Shown here: one piece after another, positions 43,023 to 51,169 of the stretch
Position numbering within the stretch: position 1 is the first letter of the stretch
Layout of the letters: the number at the start of each line of letters is the position of its first letter
NCBI GenBank assembly: GCA_014361205.1
Contig: JACIVZ010000002.1
Location: forward strand, 1-60,648
Source: Methanomethylovorans sp.
Lineage (GTDB): Archaea; Halobacteriota; Methanosarcinia; Methanosarcinales; Methanosarcinaceae
Length of the DNA: 60,648 nucleotides
Direction: 5' to 3'
Program-made: the position numbers and the translations under genes
Notes under the pieces: model-generated
What the model was told of the DNA's origin: nothing
The model's input: only the letters and a program-made list of their open reading frames with translations
The model's database searches: none

Positions 43023-44825
43023 CTAGCAATGCATCCTATACCTGTACCTCTGAGAATACTCTGCTTTTTTGCCTGGATTCCAGTGGTTAACATGACCATA
43101 GTAACCTGTTACCCTCGATATATGATCAATAACAGGGCTTGTGCACATAGGACAGAATTCATTCACTCCTCTGGAAGTATGACCCTTCTCACATACAGAA
43201 AAATCTGGAGAAAAACAGAAATAAGCAAGCTTCGTTCCAGCCAATTTCCGAACAAATTCATTAAGACCAGCTGGATCGGGATAACTTTCACCCATCCATA
43301 TATGACATATAGTTCCTCCATTAAAAAAAGGATGGAACTCTGCCTCAATATTGATCCTATCTACAAGAGAAATAAGTGCATTATAAGGTAGATGAGTGGA
43401 ATTTGTATAGTAATATCCTCCTTCAATACCCTGGACGTTAGCTTTTTTCCCGAAATTTATTTTGTCGATCATGGCAAGCCTATATGCAGTACTTTCTGCA
43501 GGTGTTTGCTCAAGAGTGTATTCAATGTTGTCTTCATTGGAGAACTCCTCTATCCTCTTAACTATATGAGCAATTATCTTCACACCAATTTCTGTTTGTT
43601 TGTCGATACCTTCTCCTGTAAGATTCATGAGACATTCGTTCATACCTACAACACCAAATGTTAAATGGCGCTTCTGAAAATCAAAATAAGGTACACCATC
43701 ATCTGTTTTATTGAGCAGCCATGGCATAAGTTCCCATTCATAAAGCGATCTTCTGATTATATCCTGACTTTCCAGCAATGCTTTACGAGCAACTTCAAGA
43801 GCTTTATCCAGCTGTGAAATGAAATCGTTTTCATCTGCTGAGCGGAGGGCTACGCCGGGCAAATTGATGGTCACAACCTTATTGGAGCCCGTACCTATGC
43901 CACCTGCCGTCCAGATACCCCCTGCATGACGACTCAGTAATCTGCAACACATAGCATGCACCGTATCCTCTTCCAGATAAGGAGCCGCAAGGTTCAGGAA
44001 ATAAGGAGCACCGGTAGCAGAAGTGGCCTGCATGGTCTCCATCCATAGAGGATCATTGAAATCATGATCTTTGGCGATTGCCGTAGTTATGAGAGGAAAT
44101 GTAAACGGAGCTCCGGTGGAATCACCGTAGGTCGAAACCTTTACGAATGCACTGTAAATCTGTCGTGCCTCATCTTCAAATTCACTATATGTTGCATCAA
44201 GTATTTTACCTCCGTAGACCACTCTTTCATCTTTCAGTGCCGGTGGACATTTCAATCTCAGACCGATGTTAGTAAAAGCGCTCTGCGCCCCTATCCTGTT
44301 GGACTGGTTCATCTGGAACATGAAACTCTGCACTGTCTGGTATATCATGGGCTCGTTCATTTTCTCATAATGCAAATGTGGGGCGAGCAGCCAGTTGAGC
44401 ATGTCCACAGCCTGAGCACCTGCAAAGAATTGCTGGGAATGCATCATAAAAGACATTACATGAAACAATGCAGAATCCAGTCTTTTAGCAGGGAGGCTGC
44501 GGGTATCAGGAAACTTCAGGCCGTCCATAAGAATTATACGTCCATCAATGCCGTTACAATAGGGCATGAAAGGGCTATGCAGATCATGGATATGTATCAG
44601 GCCTTCCAGATGGGCTTTTGTGACATCCTTAGAGTAAAGTTTTTCCAGAGCATATCGTTTTTTGACCTGGGATGCAATATGCAGATCTATCACCGAAGGG
44701 CTGGCCCTGGTGTTGGAATTTTCTGTAAGCAACCAGTTTTTTTTGAAGAGCACATCGTCTATGAGCTCCACAGGGTCCTTGAAATCAAGCCTGTCTACAT
44801 TATCCCCACTTGACATATTAGTCAT
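43023..44825 (-). CDS. Second anaerobic ribonucleotide reductase NrdD, lacking the ATP-cone
   Basis: 600 aa (an ATG at 44816 is an alternative start). It matches class III reductase: HIHDLHSPFMPYCNGIDG near residue 75, the catalytic-loop MCCRLLSRHAGG, late zinc ligands CEKGH...CPMC, and the glycyl-radical site RVTGYYGHVNHWN. Unlike the 794-aa NrdD it has no ATP-cone, so dATP feedback through that domain is absent. No activase or redoxin lies beside it, so it may rely on the NrdG near 33 kb. It could also be a paralogue of another glycyl-radical role, but the core motifs favour ribonucleotide reduction. Confidence 0.88.
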   Translation of the reverse strand: MTNMSSGDNVDRLDFKDPVELIDDVLFKKNWLLTENSNTRASPSVIDLHIASQVKKRYALEKLYSKDVTKAHLEGLIHIHDLHSPFMPYCNGIDGRIILMDGLKFPDTRSLPAKRLDSALFHVMSFMMHSQQFFAGAQAVDMLNWLLAPHLHYEKMNEPMIYQTVQSFMFQMNQSNRIGAQSAFTNIGLRLKCPPALKDERVVYGGKILDATYSEFEDEARQIYSAFVKVSTYGDSTGAPFTFPLITTAIAKDHDFNDPLWMETMQATSATGAPYFLNLAAPYLEEDTVHAMCCRLLSRHAGGIWTAGGIGTGSNKVVTINLPGVALRSADENDFISQLDKALEVARKALLESQDIIRRSLYEWELMPWLLNKTDDGVPYFDFQKRHLTFGVVGMNECLMNLTGEGIDKQTEIGVKIIAHIVKRIEEFSNEDNIEYTLEQTPAESTAYRLAMIDKINFGKKANVQGIEGGYYYTNSTHLPYNALISLVDRINIEAEFHPFFNGGTICHIWMGESYPDPAGLNEFVRKLAGTKLAYFCFSPDFSVCEKGHTSRGVNEFCPMCTSPVIDHISRVTGYYGHVNHWNPGKKAEYSQRYRYRMHC

Positions 44826-45113
44826 GAATAAAAATCTGTTATGAGAGAATATATAGTTAATTCATTTTGGTTTTGCAGAAAACAGATTTTTAAAATCTTT
44901 AACAACCAGCCAGATAAAATATAAATATCGGTGTTATACAGTAACCAATTTTTAGATATACTATTTTATAGTAAATAAGAGACTGAAAAAGTTAATCCTA
45001 CTGTCAAATATAATTAGGTATGCATCCATGAAAAGGTGATAGTAAAAGTATTATATACTATGAAAATAAATCAAATTTCTACTTCATATCTAAAATAATA
45101 TGGAGAAAACGAC
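44826..45113. other. AT-rich divergent spacer
   Basis: The 288-bp spacer between the divergent nrdD-like gene and the metalloprotease gene has no ORF that I would call. AACTATATATTC on the minus strand (near 44851-44860) could be a TATA box giving a nearly leaderless nrdD transcript. ATAAATAT-rich stretches serve the other side. I see no other structure. Confidence 0.4.
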
Positions 45114-45150
45114 AGAGGTGATAAACTGAAGACATTATCTATCTATTGTA
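45114..45150 (+). other. Out-of-frame start and signal peptide of the metalloprotease gene, with TATC tract
   Basis: A strong Shine-Dalgarno (AGAGGTGAT, 45114-45122) is followed by AAA and CTG (45126-45128). From that CTG the frame starts MKTLSI but then leaves the protease frame. If one TATC unit of the tract TATCTATCTAT (45136-45146) is removed, the reading becomes MKTLSIVLLILILLTGTAFA, a complete signal peptide fused to the mature protein. As read, the gene therefore has a 4-bp frame problem here. Confidence 0.65.
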
Positions 45151-47205
45151 TTGCTAATTTTAATATTACTTACAGGAACAGCTTTTGCAGATACAAGTGA
45201 CGACGACTATCTCAAGAAAGTAAATTTTGACAACAAGTCACTTGAGATAACTGATAATTTTAAAAATTTCGATGTGGTGACATCCAACACTGAAGCTTTT
45301 ATGAAAGCTGCAGAAAGTGGCAAGGTCAGATTAACTCTACTAGGAAAAGAGTTTGAGCTTGAGCTAAAAGAAACAAATGTAATCAGTGAAAGTGCGAAAA
45401 TAATCAAAGAGAATAAAACAGGCATCTATTTTGTAAATGCTCCACATGTAGATACCTATAGGGGATATGTAACTGGTAAGGATGATAGCAGAGTATCATT
45501 GACTGTAGCAGATGATGTTCTTATTGGAAGTATCAGGGTCGAGAATAAAACATATATCATTGACCAAACAAATCAAAAACAGGCTGGAAAGGTCATTCAT
45601 GTAGTTTATGATCTGGATGATTTTAAAGAACGAGAGATTAAAGAATACAATACTTGTGGTGTTGACGAAAAGGAAGAGGCTTTGAGCAATGAGCTATTCG
45701 CAGAGAGTTTGTCTTCTGAAGGAGCGATTACATCTTCCATATTAACTTACACTCAGATAGACATCCTGCCATGCTACGACCAAGGTTTTGAGGATGAATA
45801 TACAAATCCAATAGGTGAGATTGTAGCGATGGTCAACGAAGTAAATGGCGAATTAGCACATGCAAATGCAGAATTGAATATCCATTTCTTTAAAAGATAC
45901 GGGGACCTAAATGTTGGGAATGGTAATTCACATACCATATATTATTATTTTATGGATGATATAAAACCATATAGAAATATGACAGGTACTGATTTGGCTA
46001 TGTTGCTTTATGGAAATGATTTCACAGATGACACAATCGGGACAGGCTCCACTTTTAACGGCAGTTCGAATAGAGCTTATTCTGTGATTCAAATGGTATC
46101 TGCAGGTCTATTTAGCAGTTATCAAGCCACTTACAATGGCAGATGTGTCCTTATAACTCATGAACTCGGACACAATTTCGGTGCAACTCATGAAGAAGCT
46201 TATAGATGGCCTCTTGGTCTGAGTTGGCATTATACCTCTATGTGGTCTCCATTCACAGGCACTTCATTCTTAGATGACTATATGGAAGTTGAATACTCAG
46301 ATTTAAACCGCCGTGGAGATGCTTCACACAACAACATATTGCATGTGGCATCTAATAAAGATACTATAGCAGACTTTAAGGAATTAAATTCTGATGTCGA
46401 CACCGTTGGAGTTTACGACAATGCTGGTACTTGGGCCTTATGGAACCTATCTTCCGGTTATCTGGATATTGTTGGATTCGGATGGTCGGGTACAAAGCCG
46501 GTTGTCGGGGATTGGGACGATGACGATGAAGTAGAAGTTGGTATATATGACCCGGTAAATTACAGGTTCCTGTTACGGTTAGATTCAGGCAGTTACCAGA
46601 CAATTCCTCTCGGATGGGCTGGTGTTACTCCGGTTATTGGTGACTGGGATGGAAATGGAAATGATGAACCTGGGGTATATGATAATGCCGGTACCTGGGC
46701 TCTCTGGAACCGTAGTACTAATTCTGCAGATATTGTAGGATTTGGATGGTCAAACACAAAACCGGTTGTGGGTGATTGGGACAACGACGATGCAACTGAG
46801 GTTGGCATATACAACACTGCTGGAAACAATTTCTTGCTTAAGACCGGATCTAGTTATCAAACAATAGGCCTTGGGTGGGCTGGCGTTACTCCGGTTATTG
46901 GTGACTGGAATGGAGATGGAACAGATGAACCGGGTGTATACAATAATGCTGGTACTTGGGCACTTTGGGATCGTAATACAAATTCTGCATATACCGTTGG
47001 ATTTGGATGGTCTGGAACAACTCCTGTTGTAGGTCATTGGACTGGTGTTGATGGTAAAACTGGAGTTGGTATCTTTGAAGCGGCCAACAACAGGTTCCTG
47101 TTGCGGGTAGGTCCTTCTCCTTTGAATCCAGTATTTATAGATCTTGGGTTGAGTGGTGTTACTCCTGTAATAGGCCATTGGAATGAGTATTCAACGTTTG
47201 TTTAA
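45151..47205 (+). CDS. Secreted reprolysin-like (M12) zinc metalloprotease with beta-propeller repeats
   Basis: 684 aa in the open frame. The zinc site HELGHNFGATHE (about residues 336-347) is the metzincin motif HExxHxxGxxH, and a prodomain-like region precedes it. The C-terminal 270 aa hold six half-repeats of about 45 aa (GVYDNAGTWALWN... then GWAGVTPVIGDW(D/N)G(D/N)G), an FG-GAP/VCBS-like pattern with Asp-rich calcium loops, likely a substrate- or surface-binding propeller. In the listed frame only a short hydrophobic start remains. See the upstream out-of-frame signal peptide. Otherwise it is intact, so a frameshift, an indel or a phase switch are all possible. Confidence 0.8.
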   Translation: MLILILLTGTAFADTSDDDYLKKVNFDNKSLEITDNFKNFDVVTSNTEAFMKAAESGKVRLTLLGKEFELELKETNVISESAKIIKENKTGIYFVNAPHVDTYRGYVTGKDDSRVSLTVADDVLIGSIRVENKTYIIDQTNQKQAGKVIHVVYDLDDFKEREIKEYNTCGVDEKEEALSNELFAESLSSEGAITSSILTYTQIDILPCYDQGFEDEYTNPIGEIVAMVNEVNGELAHANAELNIHFFKRYGDLNVGNGNSHTIYYYFMDDIKPYRNMTGTDLAMLLYGNDFTDDTIGTGSTFNGSSNRAYSVIQMVSAGLFSSYQATYNGRCVLITHELGHNFGATHEEAYRWPLGLSWHYTSMWSPFTGTSFLDDYMEVEYSDLNRRGDASHNNILHVASNKDTIADFKELNSDVDTVGVYDNAGTWALWNLSSGYLDIVGFGWSGTKPVVGDWDDDDEVEVGIYDPVNYRFLLRLDSGSYQTIPLGWAGVTPVIGDWDGNGNDEPGVYDNAGTWALWNRSTNSADIVGFGWSNTKPVVGDWDNDDATEVGIYNTAGNNFLLKTGSSYQTIGLGWAGVTPVIGDWNGDGTDEPGVYNNAGTWALWDRNTNSAYTVGFGWSGTTPVVGHWTGVDGKTGVGIFEAANNRFLLRVGPSPLNPVFIDLGLSGVTPVIGHWNEYSTFV

Positions 47206-47332
47206 TTTCAATGAACTTAGGTATGTTTAATTGAGAATAGAAGAGCTGGTTTCAGCTCTTTCTTATTTTAAATCTCTGTAATCCAATGCAAAAACAAGAA
47301 GAGATAGCAAGAATACAGGGTAAGGAAGAAAT

Positions 47333-47737
47333 ATGGGAAAGAAAATAGACACAATTGTAGGCGTTATAGTTGTATTATTGTTAATTATTACAATTTATGG
47401 TTTTTCACAGCAGTATGTTGAAGTGAAAGAACAACAAAATCGTTTAGATAATCCTCCATTTAGAATTGCTGTTTTGAATGAGGATGTTAAAAGCCATGAA
47501 ATAACTGTTGAGGTTTTAGATGCAAATAACAGTACTCTATACATATCTTCATATTCCATAGAATCTGGGGATTTTGCCCTTTCTCCTGTTATACTAACTG
47601 AAAAAGGGAATTATTCAGTGAAAGTAACTGTAGATGGAAATATCACTAAAAATGCAAACATCAATTTTAATGAAGAAAAAACTTTAGAAATAGATATCTA
47701 TCCAGGTAGTATAGATTTTGGCTATTCAATGCCATAA
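47333..47737 (+). CDS. Membrane-anchored protein with Ig-like domain, unknown function
   Basis: 134 aa. A near-terminal membrane helix (TIVGVIVVLLLIITIYGFSQQ) acts as an uncleaved anchor. A beta-rich domain of about 95 aa follows (IAVLNEDVKSHEITVEVLDANNSTLYISSYS ... KGNYSVKVTVDGN), of Ig-like appearance, exposed outside. Several sequons are present. It follows the metalloprotease gene by 127 bp on the same strand and may share its surface function. No family is recognised. Confidence 0.65.
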   Translation: MGKKIDTIVGVIVVLLLIITIYGFSQQYVEVKEQQNRLDNPPFRIAVLNEDVKSHEITVEVLDANNSTLYISSYSIESGDFALSPVILTEKGNYSVKVTVDGNITKNANINFNEEKTLEIDIYPGSIDFGYSMP

Positions 47738-47998
47738 CTTATTCATTTTTTCGCCTCTGTCGAAAATCATTAAAATCAATATCATTGCCTGAAAAACCAA
47801 TTCTGGAGCGATATATAGACATCCTTTTGTAAAAATGTCAATTTGATTAGTTCCTCGAAAAGAGAGGATTTCTACAGAGCCATTTTAGTTCGTTAAGGAT
47901 GTGTAAACTAAAAAGAGGCTTGAAAGTGGGAATAATGATACAAAAAATATATTGCGAAGGGATCATAGATTTTTTCCCGCACAAAAAGTGTACGAAAC

Positions 47999-48838
47999 TT
48001 ATGCCTGCTTTTTAAAACCGACAACAGAATCTACGATCTTGGTAAATTCTTTGGACCACTCCAGCTCGTCGGCTTTCAGATTATGTACCTGTCCGCTATC
48101 CTCTATCTCTGCGATCTTGGGATCAATGGGCAGAGCTGCGATAATTGATACATCAAAGTCTTTAGCTGCCTTTTCAACGCCATCTTTACTGAAAATCTCT
48201 ATTTTCTCCTCACAATGAGGGCAGATGAGACCGCTCATATTCTCCACTATACCTATAACAGGTACCTTTAACATATGGGCAAATGTAATGGACTTGCGTA
48301 CACTTACCAGTGCCATGTCCTGAGGTGTAGTAACTACCACAGCACCATCGATCTTTTCAATGAGCTGGGCGATACTGAGAGGTTCATCTCCTGTTCCAGG
48401 AGGCAGGTCAATGACCAGATAATCAAGCTTTCCCCATGAGACATCTTCCAGGAACTGTTTGATAGCCGCCATCTTGGCCGGTCCTCTCCATATCACAGGA
48501 GAATCCTTATCCTCTATAAGTAAGGCGATGGACATAACTTTGAGGTTATCTGTCACTGGTACGGGAACAATGCCTTTCTCGTCCACCTCAGGTCTTTTAT
48601 CCTCTATCCCGAACATCTTGGGTATGCTTGGCCCGTGAATGTCACTGTCAAGGAGACCCACTTTGAATCCCTTCCGGGCAAGCTGGGCAGCAAGATTGGC
48701 TGCAACGGTGCTTTTGCCGACTCCTCCTTTTCCACTCATTACCACTATCTTGTTTTTAATTGCCCTCATGTTGGCAACTAATTTTGATTCCTGTGGCTTC
48801 TGGAGCAGATCCTGTGTTTTCTGAACTTTCTTGTCCAT
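47999..48838 (-). CDS. Mrp/NBP35-family Fe-S scaffold/carrier P-loop ATPase
   Basis: 279 aa. It has the deviant Walker A GKGGVGKST, the KVGLLDSDIHGPSIPKMFG block, DLPPGTGDEPLSIAQL, and the C-terminal CPHC (in ENMSGLICPHCEEKI) that binds a bridging [4Fe-4S] between subunits. ApbC/NBP35 proteins assemble and hand over Fe-S clusters. It lies 56 bp downstream of a DUF134 gene on the same strand. In the bacterial orange-protein operons the homologue is the Mrp component, which fits the nearby NifX and MinD genes. Confidence 0.92.
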   Translation of the reverse strand: MDKKVQKTQDLLQKPQESKLVANMRAIKNKIVVMSGKGGVGKSTVAANLAAQLARKGFKVGLLDSDIHGPSIPKMFGIEDKRPEVDEKGIVPVPVTDNLKVMSIALLIEDKDSPVIWRGPAKMAAIKQFLEDVSWGKLDYLVIDLPPGTGDEPLSIAQLIEKIDGAVVVTTPQDMALVSVRKSITFAHMLKVPVIGIVENMSGLICPHCEEKIEIFSKDGVEKAAKDFDVSIIAALPIDPKIAEIEDSGQVHNLKADELEWSKEFTKIVDSVVGFKKQA

Positions 48839-48894
48839 ATTTTTTCACCTGAATAATAATTCAAATTTTCACAATACGTAACGTAACATTTGAT

Positions 48895-49230
48895 TTATGT
48901 TGACCTTCTGCAACCTTTGTTTTCTTCTCCGACTGTGACATAATCTCCACCGCAGATCTCGATGGCTCTGCCAGTAGTGAGTGCAAAAGTAACTTTTCTT
49001 CTGGCACTTTGCAAATCCTCCCAGAAGGCCCTCCTTGAGATTCTCATTTTAAGGGAGGCTTCTTCCTGTGTGAGACCCTCAAGTTCCACAAGGCGTAGAG
49101 CTTCAAGTTCTTCCACTGCGATTGAAACTACCTCAAGTTCCTGTAGAGGCACCCCTCTGGGCTTAAAATAGATAACTTCCGGAGTATGCTCTACACGTCG
49201 GGGGCACTTAGGACGTCCTCTTTCCTTCAT
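48895..49230 (-). CDS. DUF134 family helix-turn-helix protein
   Basis: 111 aa. The N-terminus [25 protein letters not shown] and the middle [40 protein letters not shown] (helix-turn-helix) match DUF134, a family of likely DNA-binding proteins found beside Mrp/NifX genes in many anaerobes. A cysteine and CGGDYVTVG end are typical. It is probably the regulator or a metal-sensing partner of the cluster. The start ATG is at 49230. Confidence 0.88.
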   Translation of the reverse strand: MKERGRPKCPRRVEHTPEVIYFKPRGVPLQELEVVSIAVEELEALRLVELEGLTQEEASLKMRISRRAFWEDLQSARRKVTFALTTGRAIEICGGDYVTVGEENKGCRRST

Positions 49231-49301
49231 AGCATTTTTTCACATAGGCTATTAAATATATATAGTTTCCTACAGTCAAAAGTGACCCGATGTAGAAAGG
49301 G

Positions 49302-50285
49302 TCAAGATGCTTTATAATATGCCCCATTTTCGGATACTATCCTTATTATAGTGTTGGAGGAGATCAGTTTTTCCATAATAGGAGTCAGTTGAGCACTTGA
49401 GATGCCAAAGGATGCACATATCTGCTCGAAAGTGCAAGGCCTTCTAAGTAAAAGATCATAGACCTCTTCTTCCAAATTTTCGTGCTGCATACTTGACTTT
49501 CCTCTTTTCAGGACTTTGAGTACCAGTTTGACCCTATCTCTTCCGAACTCTTCATCAAATCTGTGTGCTATTTCCTTTAACCTTATGTCGGCCACCGGCG
49601 CAATGAATTTCTCTGCAGGTGGCCTGCTAACAGTTAATATCTCTATCTCATCAGGATCTATGGTTTTAAGGACCTCTATAAGTTTGGTTATCTCCTCATC
49701 AGTACCATTCACCGGATATCCATTTGTTGAATCAACAAGCATTATCTCTATCCCAAGTCTGGGACGTTTTTCCATATCTTTCATAGCCTGCAACCCTTTT
49801 ATAATATTATCAAGCCTTATACCCTCAACAGGCCTGTGTATTGCCCTGAAAGTATCTTCATTGCCAGAAACAAAGGTTGCTATTACAAGATCTGCTTCGG
49901 CAAGATTGGAACGCACGTCCTCCCTGTCCAAAAGAGAAGAATTTGTTAGCACGCAAACAGGCTGATCTATAATTTGCTTTACTCCTCTGATCATCGATCC
50001 AAGTGATAGGTTAAGTGTGGGTTCACAGCTACCTGAAAAAGTGATATAATCAAGGTTTTCTATATTCCTGTGGAAAGACCTGATCCCTTCTACCACTTCT
50101 TCGGTGGTTACTGCTCCCTCAACTTCCTCGGGCCCTTTTATCTTATAATCCACATGTCCCAGCTGGCAATAGACGCAATCAAAATTACAATTCTTCTTTG
50201 TGCCTGCCTTTTTGATCACATCGACACCAAGGGACCTTCCAAGCCTTCTTGAAAGAATAGGACCATAGATGATTCTTGTTTTCAT
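49302..50285 (-). CDS. Radical SAM protein (COG0731-like) with C-terminal winged helix
   Basis: 327 aa. The cluster motif CNFDCVYCQLG (CxxxCxxC) lies at about residue 33, followed by FSGSCEPTLN, VCVLTNSSLL and an ATFVSGNEDTF segment typical of this radical-SAM branch. The last 70 aa (EEEVYDLLLRRPCTFEQICASFGISSAQLTPIMEKLISSNTI) form a winged helix, an unusual fusion. The substrate is unknown. Members of this COG are often linked to tRNA wyosine-like chemistry, but the C-terminal domain argues for a regulatory or other role. It is 35 bp downstream of the MBL-fold gene on the same strand. Confidence 0.82.
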   Translation of the reverse strand: MKTRIIYGPILSRRLGRSLGVDVIKKAGTKKNCNFDCVYCQLGHVDYKIKGPEEVEGAVTTEEVVEGIRSFHRNIENLDYITFSGSCEPTLNLSLGSMIRGVKQIIDQPVCVLTNSSLLDREDVRSNLAEADLVIATFVSGNEDTFRAIHRPVEGIRLDNIIKGLQAMKDMEKRPRLGIEIMLVDSTNGYPVNGTDEEITKLIEVLKTIDPDEIEILTVSRPPAEKFIAPVADIRLKEIAHRFDEEFGRDRVKLVLKVLKRGKSSMQHENLEEEVYDLLLRRPCTFEQICASFGISSAQLTPIMEKLISSNTIIRIVSENGAYYKAS

Positions 50286-50319
50286 TTTATTATGACCACA
50301 GTATTATGATGTGTATTGT

Positions 50320-51030
50320 TCAAAGCTCCACAGAATATCCTGCAAAAATATCGACAAATGCATCTGGATACTTCATTTTTATCTCTTTTTTATGAGCTGT
50401 ACAATGACCGGCACCTATCAAATGCATGCATTTGAACAGACCATAATCCTGGCTGTCGTGCAGACCGCCAACGATACCGACCACATTACCAAAAGAAGAA
50501 GCTGCATCCAATATTGCAGGAAGCCCGGGGTGTGCGCAACCGGTGATAACGTACAGTCCTTTGTCGGAATCCAGTATCAAAGATTGTTCTCTTATCTCTT
50601 TTCCAAGTTCGCCTGTTGTATATACTCCCTTGCATATTTCCTGAGGTAGTTTTATATCATGCAATCTGGGATTCATGGGACTATCCATATTCGAAAGAGA
50701 AGTGGAAGTATCTTCCTGCTTTCCCCTTGTCGATATCTCTCTTTTCAGGTTGGGTGAAAAACTTGCCGGTATAAAGACGTCCACATCTGGCTGCATATTA
50801 AGGAACGTTGGTACACCACCGATGTGATCCCAGTGCTGATGAGATAGCACCAAAGTGTCAATATCTTTGGGAGAAATTCCAAGTTTATCCATATTCGCCA
50901 AAAGAACATGACCATCCCAGCCCGTATCAAAGAGAATATTATGCGCAACAGTTTCAATTAAGCAAGAAAAACCCCATCCCCTATTCAAACCTTTTTTTGC
51001 CTCATTGTCATAAATGACCGTAAGCTTCAT
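50320..51030 (-). CDS. Metallo-beta-lactamase-fold hydrolase (DHPS-like)
   Basis: 236 aa. The di-metal motif SHQHWDHIGG and later GCAHPGL and GGLHDSQDY segments match the DHPS-like MBL-fold proteins (ribofuranosylaminobenzene-phosphate synthase relatives). Related proteins are encoded beside the Mrp/NifX genes in other anaerobes. The substrate is not known and could be a pterin-like compound, which would suit a methanogen. Probably cotranscribed with the radical SAM gene after it. Confidence 0.8.
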   Translation of the reverse strand: MKLTVIYDNEAKKGLNRGWGFSCLIETVAHNILFDTGWDGHVLLANMDKLGISPKDIDTLVLSHQHWDHIGGVPTFLNMQPDVDVFIPASFSPNLKREISTRGKQEDTSTSLSNMDSPMNPRLHDIKLPQEICKGVYTTGELGKEIREQSLILDSDKGLYVITGCAHPGLPAILDAASSFGNVVGIVGGLHDSQDYGLFKCMHLIGAGHCTAHKKEIKMKYPDAFVDIFAGYSVEL

Positions 51031-51169
51031 ATTTATATACTCCTGTTTGACCAGATCTCCTTGTTAACTACTATTAAACACATGTGAGAATAAATATATG
51101 AAGATATCTGAAAAGAATTAAATATAATTTCTCCATATAGAATTAATAGAAAAGGAAGGAGAAATACAA

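Noticed and set aside
47738-47998. Possible insertion-sequence remnant or tiny gene in the spacer after the Ig-like protein
   Set aside because: A 26-codon open frame (near 47937-48015) and a CCTC/GAGG repeat are present, but I found no terminal inverted repeats, target duplications or transposase motifs.
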